A DNA stretch of 22,942 bases from Bacillota bacterium (GCA_023431215.1 JAEYXR010000090.1:1-22942), one strand, 5' to 3'; counted from the first letter of the stretch, positions 1 to 8,822 are shown. The notes: generated by a model not told the origin, from the sequence alone. A program made the numbers and translations.

Positions 1-1233
1 ATCCGCTACAAACTGTTCCACATCAGCATCCTGCTGGAAGCCCAGATAGGTACGTGCCCCCTGTCCTGCTTCGACAATATAGTAGCTTTCATCCTGTCGA
101 CCCAGCTCGCCGTTGTTTTCTTTGACATACTTCTCGCCAGGGTGGCACTGAATAGACATGTTGCCATTGGAATGATAAGTATCATCATAATTAAAGCGCA
201 GCGGGAAGTAGTGCCCAAATTGTTTTACACTGCGTTCACCCATTAGGCGTTGTCCCTGACTTTGCACCAGTGTATAGAAAGGGAACTCCAGCCTCAGACT
301 GCCCAGGATAAATACAATACTGACCTCCATGGGAATCATATCGAACACCCAGGCACAGTTTTTCATCTCCACAGGTAGGTTACGTAGCCGCTGGATGTAG
401 TAACCGCCCCATACCCCTTCCAGATAAACCGGCTTGCAGCGCAGCGGATATTCCATTGCACGAACAAACACCTGCTCCAAAAGGGCAGCAGGAAGTAGTG
501 TCATGTTCTTTCTATCGTTTGCAATGACATAACTATCCAAAAGTTTCTGATGAAGCAGCTTAAACCGAAGTGCTGCCGAAAGCTCAAAATCTACATAGTA
601 GCATCGCCGTGCCATCATTTTAAAAGGCAGTGCGGCTGCTGTACCTATATTTCGGTATTCACCATGCTTTAGCCGCAGCATTGCATGCATTGGTGTGGTA
701 TCCAAATAAATTTTTTGTTGAGACAGCGGGCACAAGGTGTCACAAAGTGCACCATAGCCCCAAAGAAGCAGTACACCCTTTCCATTTTGTGCAAAGATGC
801 GCAGCCTCGATACTGCATCAGCAAGCTTTTGAGCATCCAGAACATTTTCGTAACAGCCTTCAAACAGTTTGCCATACAGCAGCACGGGGTCCTGCACCCT
901 GTCTTCCGGCAGATTTTCTTTCTTGAAGCGGCTGGTTAACTGTTCTTCATCCTGCCACAGTGACTCAATAGATAGAGACTGAACTGCAATGCCGTTGGCT
1001 GTCAGCTGCTGCTCCATCAAATTGCAAAACACCTCCAACGGTGCGGTTGCGTAGCCATCAATGGCAACAACGCAGCCAGCTCTGCCCTCCAAAAGCTTCA
1101 TCGTCTGTTTGGCCGCAGCAGCTGCCGCAGACAGGTCGCCTTGTGCCACCTGTGCCAGATCAATGCCATCGCCATCCAGGCAGTTAAAGGCGTTGGGGTC
1201 ATCATAAGGGTAGGGATTAAACATAAAGCTCAT
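1..1233 (-). CDS. Class I mannose-6-phosphate isomerase-like protein with extra N-terminal domain (3' end cut by window)
   Basis: The frame is open for 411 codons from an ATG at 1233 to the window edge, so the C-terminus is missing. The start follows an AAGG-type ribosome binding site and lies 30 bp after the isomerase stop; a second in-frame ATG is at 1224. Residues about 50-210 resemble a nucleoside-kinase-like fold, but the expected P-loop place (VVAIDGYATAP, about 55-65) lacks GxGKS/T. From about residue 330 it resembles the class I phosphomannose isomerase cupin: SIQCHPGEKYVKE supplies Q362 and H364, matching the QxH metal pair of that family, followed by a Glu-rich stretch (ESYYIVE). 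The family interconverts mannose-6-P and fructose-6-P using zinc. The real substrate here may differ, since the partner genes handle an uncharacterised sugar. The family call rests on motif similarity and the missing C-terminus holds further ligands. Confidence 0.7.
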   Translation of the reverse strand, partial: MSFMFNPYPYDDPNAFNCLDGDGIDLAQVAQGDLSAAAAAAKQTMKLLEGRAGCVVAIDGYATAPLEVFCNLMEQQLTANGIAVQSLSIESLWQDEEQLTSRFKKENLPEDRVQDPVLLYGKLFEGCYENVLDAQKLADAVSRLRIFAQNGKGVLLLWGYGALCDTLCPLSQQKIYLDTTPMHAMLRLKHGEYRNIGTAAALPFKMMARRCYYVDFELSAALRFKLLHQKLLDSYVIANDRKNMTLLPAALLEQVFVRAMEYPLRCKPVYLEGVWGGYYIQRLRNLPVEMKNCAWVFDMIPMEVSIVFILGSLRLEFPFYTLVQSQGQRLMGERSVKQFGHYFPLRFNYDDTYHSNGNMSIQCHPGEKYVKENNGELGRQDESYYIVEAGQGARTYLGFQQDADVEQFVAD

Positions 1234-1263
1234 TGTAGTAACCGTACCTTTCGAATCTATCTC

Positions 1264-2694
1264 CTACTGGATGCAGTAGAAGTCAAAGTCCAGCAGCATT
1301 GCCAGCTGCTCCAGTGATGCCAACCAGTCTCCATCAACAATGGCGTAGTGCTGAGTTACCCCAATATTCACCAGCTGATCAAAAAGCTGCTGTGGAGATA
1401 AGTGCTTGTGTTTAAACTCACTGTGAGAATAGCTTGCCATATAATGCTCGGTCGGCAACGACTCCACCAGCGTGCAGACCATTTTCAATCTGCCGTTCTT
1501 TTCAGAAATATGCAGCATGGTTTTTTCTCCCGTAGGAAAAACATACCAGGCAAAGGGCGCTCCAGCATACCGGTAACTGGTTTTGGCAAAGCGTTCATCT
1601 CGTGCAATGCGCATATTTCCAGGACATTGGCGGTAGTCGTTGGGTCCTGCATGTCCTGCTGCAAAGCAGTTTTTTTGATTGATGATGTAAAATGGCTCAA
1701 TAAAGTTAACACGTTTTCCGCTTAGCAGCCTAAGGATATAGGCAGCCATACCGCCACCCAGGTCACCCTCCGGCACAATGGTTAAATGGGAATCGCCATC
1801 TATTGGGTAAAATCCAGGACGCAGACCCACCTGCTGAAACAGCACTGTATCAATATCATTGAGCACTGTCAAATCTAAGCTGTAGTCTCTAGACAGCTGC
1901 TCCATGGCAATGGTCGCCTGCACCGAGGCTTTCATTTTTTCCTGGTCAACATTGTGCAGGGTAAAGTGTTCCTCTTGAAGCTGTGCAACCACTTTTTCTA
2001 CCTGCGCCATGGGAACTTCAGTAATTTTTTCAGCAAGTTGTGCTACAGATAAAAACCGCAGCTCCGGCCCTGCCTTCATAAAAATATTGTAAGGGTCAAT
2101 ATAGGTGGACCACATTGCCTCGTTATAGCACGCGAGCAAACCGATGGTGCTGCTGCGTAGCTGTGCACGGCACAATGCTGCCTGTGCAAAGTCGGATAAC
2201 GCCACCTTTACCTGCTCCATGGTGCCCAAAAAAGTGCGAGTCATGGGGCGAGCAAACCGCTGCAAGTCACCGGAACCTTCCTGCATTCCCACCAAGCTGC
2301 CGGCTGACAAAAATTCTATAAATTGATCTTCCTCGTGGGTATCGCTAATTTCCACTGAATCGCGGATGATACCGGTAAAAAAAAGTGGCATTGGCGGCAT
2401 ATCACGCAAAAACCGTATCCATGCAAAGTCTTCTGACCATGACAGGAAGCTTGCTACAACACAGTCAACCTGTTGGTCAAAGAATTGTCGGATGGCACGC
2501 TGCACATCCTCCCGTTCATAGATGATGCCGGGAGAGACGATGTCCCCCAGCTCCGAAAAGTGATGGATGATCTCCTGCTCTTCGGCAAGCTTGCGGCACT
2601 GGTAGCTGCCGCGGGCAGTGTCGGTTCCCAGTGTGCGAAAACGCGGTGAACCAAACAGCAACAGTCCTATCCTAGGCTTACGCAAAGTAATCAT
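1264..2694 (-). CDS. L-arabinose/L-fucose isomerase-fold sugar isomerase
   Basis: This 476-residue cytoplasmic protein is close in length to bacterial L-arabinose isomerase (about 500). The four Mn2+ ligands of that family appear at nearly the same positions: E309 (VPEGDLGG), E333 (FIEPF), H348 (AGHAG) and H449 (QHYAIVDGD), against E306, E333, H350 and H450 in the E. coli enzyme. An aldose-ketose isomerase reaction is therefore likely. Overall sequence is divergent from true AraA, so the substrate cannot be named; many such proteins are annotated only as fucose isomerase-like. The start is well supported by GAGGAGG seven bases before the ATG. It lies 12 bp after the glycosidase-like gene and 30 bp before the phosphomannose-isomerase-like gene, so it probably acts on a sugar released in the same operon. 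Confidence 0.75.
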   Translation of the reverse strand: MITLRKPRIGLLLFGSPRFRTLGTDTARGSYQCRKLAEEQEIIHHFSELGDIVSPGIIYEREDVQRAIRQFFDQQVDCVVASFLSWSEDFAWIRFLRDMPPMPLFFTGIIRDSVEISDTHEEDQFIEFLSAGSLVGMQEGSGDLQRFARPMTRTFLGTMEQVKVALSDFAQAALCRAQLRSSTIGLLACYNEAMWSTYIDPYNIFMKAGPELRFLSVAQLAEKITEVPMAQVEKVVAQLQEEHFTLHNVDQEKMKASVQATIAMEQLSRDYSLDLTVLNDIDTVLFQQVGLRPGFYPIDGDSHLTIVPEGDLGGGMAAYILRLLSGKRVNFIEPFYIINQKNCFAAGHAGPNDYRQCPGNMRIARDERFAKTSYRYAGAPFAWYVFPTGEKTMLHISEKNGRLKMVCTLVESLPTEHYMASYSHSEFKHKHLSPQQLFDQLVNIGVTQHYAIVDGDWLASLEQLAMLLDFDFYCIQ

Positions 2695-2706
2695 GACTTT
2701 TCCTCC

Positions 2707-4815
2707 TCAGCAAAGGGTCAAACAAAGCGTCTCATGCAGGGGTAGATAATATCTGCCCTGCTCCCCAGACAACACCTGTTTACCCAGCTGTACCTGACCT
2801 TGCCAGTAAAGAGCCATATATTCCGGTATCTGATTACCCTCCTCTGGCTCAATCTGCAACTGGTAGCCCTGTCCACCCTCCTTGGTCAGCCTGATGGAAA
2901 GCTTGCCAAAGCGTGTGGGGGTCTTTTCCAGCACCAGTGGGTGCTCCGGCGTGGGTAGCCATTCCTTGGGCAGACCAGGCAGCAGCTCAATACCGGTATT
3001 GCTTTCCAGCACCAGCAAATTGCGCACCAGTCGAATAAACTCAACAGATGCCCAGTTATGGGGCATATCACCACAGATTTCGGCACTATGTGTATTAAGC
3101 AGAGGCTGTTCTTCTCGCCAAACACGGCTAGCTGATGCGTGATTGGCGTAAGCATACAGATAATCCACAGCCTTTTGGGGGTATCCCGCCTGAAGCATAA
3201 GCTGAGCAAAGCGCACACAGGAATAGGTATAGATAGACTGATCCCAGCGCCAACCGGTACATGCGGGAATTCCTTCCTCATCATCAATGGCATCTGCCAG
3301 GGTTAGCAGATTGGTTACCATTGGGTCATCTGACGTAAATTCTCCATGAAAAGCCACACGAGCAATGGTTGCCGAACCTGTTTGGGGCTTGTAAATGGGA
3401 TTGTCCACCATACTCAAGGACAGATAGGGTATTCCCTGCTGGGTGGTGCGCATATCACGCTCAATGCATTGACGCATCCGCTGCATCAGCTCTGTTGCCA
3501 GCTGTTCAAATTGCTCCCAACCGGGCAGCTCCAGCCTCTTACCGGCACGTGCTGCATCGCTCAGCCCTAAAATTACATTCATGGGGGTGGTATATTCCGG
3601 CTCCGGCCCATAAATGCCGCCATCACCAAAGGAGGGCGGATATAGTCCATATCCAGGATAGTCGGTGCCAAGCTTCAGCGAATCATCACGCATCCGGCGC
3701 AGGTGCTCCATCCCTCGTACCATGGTTGGCCAAAGCTCACGCAACCGTTGGTCATCATTACGCAGCTCACACTGACGTACAATGGTAGAGAGCGCCACTG
3801 CGGTTTCCTTGTGATGATCAGGCAAAATGCGGATGGAGCCGTCTGGCTTAACCCGCTTAAGCACTGCCTGCAGGCACTGGAAGCCCTCGTCATCACGTCC
3901 CATCATATAGGCGCACTCGCCAAAGTAGTATCCGTCTACAACCCATAAGCCACGGTAGATGGTGGGTCCAACGTGGAACTCACAAATATCCTCAACAATC
4001 TCTCTGGCCTGCAAAATATTGCGGCCGCATGCATCCAGCATCCCCTGTATCTGCTGGTCTGGAATATAAAAAGCATTTCGAAAGGGCTTGACCTGGCTCC
4101 AGTAAGTACGGGTACTCTCCAGTGCTGCTTTGGCATACTCCAAAGTAAAGTTCTGCAGTGCAACAGACCCGTTATACACCAGTGCAAAAGCTCCCTCCCA
4201 GATATCTCCTGCACACAGCATCCGTGAGGAAAGCTCTGTGCCATCCTTATAGATAGGTGTGTAAAGTGCAATAGGTGCAGGAATACGGGGGCTACCCACC
4301 GGCAGCGCATAGGCCGAAGATCCTGCACGCACAGTTTCGGGAGGGTCAGAAGGCTCACCCAACTCCTGCAGGTACACAGAGCTATTGGCGTGGCCAAAAT
4401 TACTTTTTGCTTCCATTCGAAAAAGTATAATATCCATACGCGCACCGTTTGGATCACGGTGTGCAAATGTTGTCCAATTAAATCGGGTGCCCTCATATTC
4501 TTCGTGGGTAATGACGATTGCGGCACGAGGGTCTCCAAAATCCTGGCTGCGTTCAAGCAGCTTATCACGATGATAAAAACGAGGCAAATAGCGGTACTTA
4601 AAGGCCAGATTGCCCTCTTGACAGTTGAGTACTCGCTTTTCACAGGCGGGAATGGTACCGTCAACGAACTGGTTGCGGTCACCCTCCCATAGGTAATTTA
4701 GACTTCCATCCTCCCGCACAATGGTTTTATAGTAATCATCTACAAAACCAATACAGGTCTGATTCACTTCGGGAGCAAAGCGAAAATCAATTCTGCGTTT
4801 TGCTGTGTTTTGCAT
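2707..4815 (-). CDS. Six-hairpin (alpha/alpha)6 glycoside hydrolase-like protein, cytoplasmic
   Basis: The 702-residue protein has no signal peptide. Residues 1 to about 240 look like a beta-sandwich. Residues about 255-610 have the pattern of an (alpha/alpha)6 barrel of the glucoamylase/trehalase/rhamnosidase superfamily (FHVGPTIYRGLWVVDGYYFGE, CTGWRWDQSIYTYSC, GDMPHNWASVEFIRLVRN). The tail is a small beta domain beginning after LLPGLPKEWL, a common join in GH78- and GH63-like proteins. Acidic residues in VDGYYFGE and in RVWREEQP are candidates for catalysis, but I cannot assign a GH family. Its place after a CUT1 importer and before an isomerase suggests that it cleaves an imported glycoside inside the cell. 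The start has GGAG seven bases upstream; there is a 57-bp gap after the permease gene. Confidence 0.65.
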   Translation of the reverse strand: MQNTAKRRIDFRFAPEVNQTCIGFVDDYYKTIVREDGSLNYLWEGDRNQFVDGTIPACEKRVLNCQEGNLAFKYRYLPRFYHRDKLLERSQDFGDPRAAIVITHEEYEGTRFNWTTFAHRDPNGARMDIILFRMEAKSNFGHANSSVYLQELGEPSDPPETVRAGSSAYALPVGSPRIPAPIALYTPIYKDGTELSSRMLCAGDIWEGAFALVYNGSVALQNFTLEYAKAALESTRTYWSQVKPFRNAFYIPDQQIQGMLDACGRNILQAREIVEDICEFHVGPTIYRGLWVVDGYYFGECAYMMGRDDEGFQCLQAVLKRVKPDGSIRILPDHHKETAVALSTIVRQCELRNDDQRLRELWPTMVRGMEHLRRMRDDSLKLGTDYPGYGLYPPSFGDGGIYGPEPEYTTPMNVILGLSDAARAGKRLELPGWEQFEQLATELMQRMRQCIERDMRTTQQGIPYLSLSMVDNPIYKPQTGSATIARVAFHGEFTSDDPMVTNLLTLADAIDDEEGIPACTGWRWDQSIYTYSCVRFAQLMLQAGYPQKAVDYLYAYANHASASRVWREEQPLLNTHSAEICGDMPHNWASVEFIRLVRNLLVLESNTGIELLPGLPKEWLPTPEHPLVLEKTPTRFGKLSIRLTKEGGQGYQLQIEPEEGNQIPEYMALYWQGQVQLGKQVLSGEQGRYYLPLHETLCLTLC

Positions 4816-4872
4816 AGTAAATCTCCATTCTGCCAGCTGCTTTTGGCACTCAGTTACATAACAATTTTTTGA

Positions 4873-5790
4873 TTAACCCTTGACTGCGCCGCTGACCAAG
4901 CCTGCAACAACCTGTTCCTGCATTAAAATAAATACGATAATGCTTGGAATGATGACCAGCATGGTGGCGGCAAACATTGCGCCATAGTCGCTGGCAAACT
5001 GGCTTTTAAAGTACAACAGTGCAATGGGTAGGGTGCGCTTGGCGGTGGTAGATGTCAGCGTCATGGCAACCTGGAACTCATTCCAGCTGCCTAAAAAGGC
5101 CAACACACCGCAGGTGGCCATAGCCGGCCGTGCCAGAGGAAAGATGATTCGCCAGAAGGTGCGATAGAATCCCGCTCCATCAATGTAGGCAGCTTCCTCC
5201 AGCTCATAAGGGATGGTCAGGTAATAGCTGGTAAGTATGTACATAGAAACAGGCAGGCTAAAGGCCGCGTAGCAGATAATCAGTCCCACCAGGCTGTCGT
5301 AAAAGCCCAGAGTTTTCATGGTAAGATAAAGTGGCTGTAGCAGTGCCGCTGCCGGAATCAGCAGTGCCATGCCAAACAAACTGCGCAGCTTGTTCCGCCC
5401 TTTAAACTTAAATCGCGCCAGTACATAAGAGGACATGGAAAGTGCCAGTACATTAAGAACAGTGGCTGAAACCGCTACTATGACGCTGTTTCCGTAGAAG
5501 GTGGTGATGGGGGCCATCTTAAAAGCTGTCACATAATTTTTGAGGCTCCAAACCTGGGGCAGTCCCAGGGAGGCAGAAAGAATCTCTGTGTTGCTTTTAA
5601 AGGATGAGATGAACACCCATAGAATAGGAACAATGGAGATAAAAAGGATTACAATTACAAACAAGTTTGAAAGTACACCCAGAACCCGGGTCAGCAGCCG
5701 ATAGCTTATTGGCTGCTGACTTTCCCCAGCTATGGTGGTGCTTTCCAGTTTTTGTTGGAGGCTATCAACTACTTGCACTGTGGTTTTCAT
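4873..5790 (-). CDS. CUT1 sugar ABC transporter permease (MalG-like)
   Basis: This 305-residue membrane protein has about six hydrophobic spans after a polar N-terminal tail of some 35 residues. The cytoplasmic EAA loop that docks the ATPase is clear at about 199-222 (EEAAYIDGAGFYRTFWRIIFP). Length and motif fit the MalG half of carbohydrate importers. Its ATG overlaps the stop of the upstream permease by four bases (ATGA), so the two are translationally coupled and probably form a heterodimer. A GGGGAGGG ribosome binding site precedes the start. No ATPase gene lies in this block; CUT1 systems of Gram-positives often share one MsmX/MsmK-type ATPase encoded elsewhere, which is the likely arrangement here. 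Confidence 0.93.
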   Translation of the reverse strand: MKTTVQVVDSLQQKLESTTIAGESQQPISYRLLTRVLGVLSNLFVIVILFISIVPILWVFISSFKSNTEILSASLGLPQVWSLKNYVTAFKMAPITTFYGNSVIVAVSATVLNVLALSMSSYVLARFKFKGRNKLRSLFGMALLIPAAALLQPLYLTMKTLGFYDSLVGLIICYAAFSLPVSMYILTSYYLTIPYELEEAAYIDGAGFYRTFWRIIFPLARPAMATCGVLAFLGSWNEFQVAMTLTSTTAKRTLPIALLYFKSQFASDYGAMFAATMLVIIPSIIVFILMQEQVVAGLVSGAVKG

Positions 5791-6656
5791 AAATTACCCT
5801 CCCCTACGCTAAAGAGCCTGTTAATCAGCATAACAGTGATGCAGCCCAGCAGAATCAACATCATGCCTGCCGCGTTTGCCATACCAAAGTTATTTTCTGT
5901 CATGGATGTCTTGTAGACAAACATGGGTAGATTCATGGTGGTATCCCCGGGACCACCCCGGGTGGTAAGCATGATAATATCCAGCTTTTTCAGCATTGCT
6001 GATGCTTCTAAAATAACACTTGTTCCAATAATGTTCTTAAGGCTAGGCAGGATAATACGCAGGTTCATTTGTAGATTATCTGCGCCATCCACAACGGCGG
6101 CCTCAATAACTGATCGGTCAATAGAAATGATTTCGGTGAGCACCAATAGCGTTGTAATGGCAGCATACGGCAGCCATGTGAGCGTTACTGTTAAAAATGA
6201 TGTTTCATAGCTCATAAACCAGTTGTGAGCAAAGGAAGGAATAAATTTGCGAACAATGCTGTTTACCATGCCAAATTCGGGGTTGAAAATGCATAGGAAC
6301 AGCATACCCATGGCAGCGCTGGAGATGATGCTGGGAATCATGTAGGCTGTTCTGGCAAATTTCCAGAAAAACGGCTGCTTGGCCAGTATCAGCGCAAAAA
6401 TCACACCAATACCTACATGAATAGTACCTTGAAGTAAAATCCAGATTGCATTGTTGATAAACCCCTGACGAAAGCTACTGTCATGGAAAATCAATTCTAT
6501 GTAGTTGCCTAGGCCGTTGAAGGTAATCTCACCGCCGATGCGCCAGTTGCAGAATGAGGTACAGAACAGCACTGCTAAGGGAACCGCATACACCAACAGG
6601 AATAGCAGCATTGTGGGACAGATAAAAACCGCATAGTTTATGTATTTCTTCTTCAA
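5787..6656 (-). CDS. CUT1 sugar ABC transporter permease (MalF/UgpA-like)
   Basis: This 289-residue protein has about six membrane spans, the first at residues 8-33. The EAA loop is at about 185-208 (EAAVVDGADNLQMNLRIILP). It is the partner of the MalG-like permease, which it overlaps by four bases. The start is a TTG at 6656, chosen because AGGAG lies nine bases upstream and the following residues (KKKYINYAVF) have the usual positively charged lead into the first span. A 47-bp gap separates it from the binding-protein gene. The size is typical of short MalF/UgpA types without the large periplasmic loop found in E. coli MalF. Confidence 0.92.
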   Translation of the reverse strand: MKKKYINYAVFICPTMLLFLLVYAVPLAVLFCTSFCNWRIGGEITFNGLGNYIELIFHDSSFRQGFINNAIWILLQGTIHVGIGVIFALILAKQPFFWKFARTAYMIPSIISSAAMGMLFLCIFNPEFGMVNSIVRKFIPSFAHNWFMSYETSFLTVTLTWLPYAAITTLLVLTEIISIDRSVIEAAVVDGADNLQMNLRIILPSLKNIIGTSVILEASAMLKKLDIIMLTTRGGPGDTTMNLPMFVYKTSMTENNFGMANAAGMMLILLGCITVMLINRLFSVGEGNL

Positions 6657-6703
6657 CGGCTTTGGCTCCTCTCATTAGAAATTAGGTGGCAGGCATAAAA
6701 TAC

Positions 6704-8038
6704 TTATTCGTTTTTCATAGAAATTTCATTCATTTTTAAAACCATATCATCGGGGGTAATACGGTTGTAGATCAGCTCAGGATAGAGGGTGGAGAAGCCG
6801 TCATAGGTCAGGTTCTCATAGGCAAGCTTGTTCATTGTCTTATAGGTCCATTTTGCGTTGGCAGTCAAATCTACCAATTGGCCTGTCAGAGGGTTCTCCT
6901 GACGATAAGCTTCGGTAATTTCCACCTTGGGACCGATGGGAATATTTCCGCCCTGCTCCAGCTTGATGCGCTGTGCGTCGGCATTGGTAAACCACTTGAT
7001 AGCCTCCCAAACAGCTTCCTGCTTGGCAGGGTCCTTGGTACACATCATAAAGCCATAGTCATAGTTTGCAATCATACCGCCACCGGGGAACATTGCAACG
7101 CCAATTTTGTCTGCAAGGCCTTCGGTTGCCTTTTCGGGGTTGGAAAAATCAGGAATCATCCAAGCGCCGTTGGGCATAATTGCTGCTTTTTCCTGTAGAA
7201 AATAGTTGGCCACATTGGCGTAAACACCGCCAACAGCATCCGAACTGCAATACTTCTGGAACATTGTCTGAATCATACCTAGACCCTTGATGACCTCGGG
7301 AGTATTCCAATCCTTGATTTTTTCCTTGGAGTTCACCAGCTGATTTCCTGCTTCATTTTGTGTACCAATGATAGAAACCAGTACATTTTGTGTTGTCCAG
7401 GAGTTTTCACCGGTAAAGAAGGTCAAGGGAGTCACACCGGAGGCTTTCAGCTTCTCGCAGTTCTCCATCCATTCATCCCAGGTTTCGGCCGGCTTGATAC
7501 CTGCTTTGTCAAACATCTCTTTATTATAGAAGTAACCAAAGCACTGGTTTAGGTCGGGAACACCATAGATTTTCCCATCAATGGTGTTGGAAGCAAGGGC
7601 TGCCTCGCCTACTTCAGCACGATATTCCGGGTCTGCTTCAATAAAGGGGGTCAGATCCTGTGCCTGCCCGTTTTTGATAGCCAAAGACATCACCAGTCCT
7701 TTGCCTTCTACCAAATCTGGCAGGTCCCCTGTTGCTGCAAGCACTGCCATTTTTTCCTGATAGCTGACGTCACTGGGGAGCTCCTCCACAATCAGCTTAT
7801 ATTTACCTGCAAAGTGTTCGTTAAAGCTGTCAATCATCGTTTTTTCAGTAGCAGCCAAAACATTAGCGCCTACACGGTAGGTAGGATAGTAGATCTCAAT
7901 AACTTCTGTAGAAGAAGATGCTGCATCGGAAGAAGCAACGGAGGGTGCAGAGGATACGGGCGCTGTGGAATTGCCGCCGCAAGCTGCCAGCATGAGTGTC
8001 ATAGATACTGCCAAAAGGGACGCAAGAACTCGTTTCAT
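6704..8038 (-). CDS. Extracellular sugar-binding lipoprotein of a CUT1 ABC importer
   Basis: The 444-residue protein begins with a lipoprotein signal peptide and lipobox LAAC, with Cys20 as the predicted lipid anchor, followed by a Ser/Ala-rich linker to about residue 45. The rest has family 1 solute-binding features (YFYNKEMFDKAGIKPAETWDEW, AAIMPNGAWMIPDF), typical for carbohydrate importers. It would sit on the outer face of the membrane and deliver sugar to the two permeases encoded next. It is the first gene of block C. AAGGAGG lies nine bases before the ATG. Expression is probably driven by the promoter at 8094-8122. The ligand cannot be read from sequence; the intracellular glycosidase and isomerases downstream point to a glycoside or oligosaccharide. 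Confidence 0.92.
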   Translation of the reverse strand: MKRVLASLLAVSMTLMLAACGGNSTAPVSSAPSVASSDAASSSTEVIEIYYPTYRVGANVLAATEKTMIDSFNEHFAGKYKLIVEELPSDVSYQEKMAVLAATGDLPDLVEGKGLVMSLAIKNGQAQDLTPFIEADPEYRAEVGEAALASNTIDGKIYGVPDLNQCFGYFYNKEMFDKAGIKPAETWDEWMENCEKLKASGVTPLTFFTGENSWTTQNVLVSIIGTQNEAGNQLVNSKEKIKDWNTPEVIKGLGMIQTMFQKYCSSDAVGGVYANVANYFLQEKAAIMPNGAWMIPDFSNPEKATEGLADKIGVAMFPGGGMIANYDYGFMMCTKDPAKQEAVWEAIKWFTNADAQRIKLEQGGNIPIGPKVEITEAYRQENPLTGQLVDLTANAKWTYKTMNKLAYENLTYDGFSTLYPELIYNRITPDDMVLKMNEISMKNE

Positions 8039-8061
8039 AACATAAATCCTCCTTTTTAATA

Positions 8062-8081
8062 CGAACAGACCTACCTGTCCG
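8062..8081 (-). promoter_or_regulatory. Inverted repeat in the leader of the CUT1 operon
   Basis: On the plus strand CGAACAG (8062-8068) faces CTGTCCG (8075-8081) across six bases; the arms pair in six of seven positions with one G:U on the minus-strand RNA. It lies just downstream of the predicted -10 box and upstream of the ribosome binding site. It could be a repressor operator or a leader hairpin. No uridine run follows, so it is not a terminator. Confidence 0.4.
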
Positions 8082-8093
8082 GATGTTATTGTA

Positions 8094-8122
8094 ATTATAG
8101 CCCGTCTGGGAAGCCAAGTGAA
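8094..8122 (-). promoter_or_regulatory. Predicted sigma-A promoter of the CUT1 operon
   Basis: On the minus strand TATAAT (8094-8099) is preceded by exactly 17 bases and TTCACT (8117-8122), which matches the -35 consensus at four of six bases. It is the best promoter in the 189-bp gap between the binding-protein gene and the AraC remnant. A weak -35 is common at promoters that need an AraC-type activator. Confidence 0.6.
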
Positions 8123-8227
8123 TCCACATCTTTTACCTTTCCTGTTTTTTTCGCCGTAATAAAGCTAACATTCTTTTTCTCTTTGCAAAGCTTCAGAATA
8201 TATGCTTGTAAAAAATATACATAAGCT

Positions 8228-8757
8228 GTGATTTTTCAATCTCAGTCCCTCTTGCAAGCTTTTGCAGCTTGCCTGTCTCCCCTTCTGAGGTATGGAATTA
8301 TATTGGATGCCCATACAGGGAACAAGCTTGGTTCCGTCTATGGTCTGCAGTGCGTCATTGGCAGCCACAAAGAAAATCTTAGCAAGAATTTTTTCTATCT
8401 TAGTTTTCCGGTTTTCTGCTTACAGGAGAACGACCATAGCCAAAAAATGTTCTTTCAGGATCAGTTAGATATCCACAGAGGGCTATCAACCGCTACGGTG
8501 TCCTCAGTTGCTTCAAAGCTAGGGGTCTCTCTCCGTATTCTAAGCACCCTTTTTCGTCAGTACTTGAGCCAATCACCCAAGCAGTATATTCTAACGCATA
8601 AGCTGGAAACCGAGTCTTACCTTCTGCGCAACGACATCAAACTATGGAATAAGTTACCCTTGAGCTGGGTTTTTCCAGCCCTTATCATTTTACTAAAGTC
8701 GTTAAGCAGCGCCTTGGCTGCTCCCCACGCCAGCTAAGGCAGGCTACGCGGCTGTAG
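8228..8757 (+). pseudogene. Decayed AraC-family transcriptional regulator
   Basis: The frame from 8228 encodes an AraC-type first helix-turn-helix (TVSSVASKLGVSLRILSTLF, then RQYLSQSPKQYILTHKLE). Around 8639 homology moves to another frame, which reads TME-stop-VTLELGFSS and then PYHFTKVVKQRLGCSPRQLR, the standard second AraC helix-turn-helix, ending at a TAG at 8755. Restoring one A in the run at 8639-8641 rejoins the frames, and the remaining TAA at 8650-8652 lies where Gln (CAA) is usual. There are thus two lesions. The N-terminal half is also short for the family (about 280 residues), the opening GTG has no ribosome binding site, and an in-frame stop lies just before it. It sits opposite the CUT1 operon and was probably its activator. 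The base loss could be an assembly error; the stop codon makes true decay more likely. Confidence 0.8.
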
Positions 8758-8769
8758 AAAACCTAACCG

Positions 8770-8822
8770 CAAAAACAAAGCACCACCCAGCAACCTGTTT
8801 GTAGGCAGCTGGGCGGTGCTTT
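8770..8822 (-). terminator. Rho-independent terminator after the APC permease gene
   Basis: Arms 8777-8791 and 8808-8822 form a 15-bp stem (plus-strand arm AAAGCACCACCCAGC) with a 16-base loop. On the minus-strand RNA the single imperfect pair is a G:U wobble, and the stem runs into TTTGTTTTT, so it ends the block B operon 22 bp beyond its last stop codon. It also lies just past the AraC remnant and may stop plus-strand transcription less efficiently. Confidence 0.85.

Noticed and set aside
630..926. Plus-strand open frames opposite the phosphomannose-isomerase-like gene.
   Set aside because: They lack ribosome binding sites and recognisable domains and are shadows of a continuous minus-strand gene.
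4829..4846. Hairpin TGCCA/TGGCA between the MalG-like and glycosidase-like genes.
   Set aside because: Only five base pairs and no U-run, so it is unlikely to matter.
8036..8044. Three-codon frame ATGTTATGA overlapping the start of the sugar-binding lipoprotein gene.
   Set aside because: Too short to support; the ribosome binding site serves the overlapping lipoprotein ATG equally well.
8181..8190. Perfect 10-bp palindrome CTTTGCAAAG upstream of the AraC remnant.
   Set aside because: Short and not repeated nearby; it can occur by chance in AT-rich DNA, so no function is claimed.
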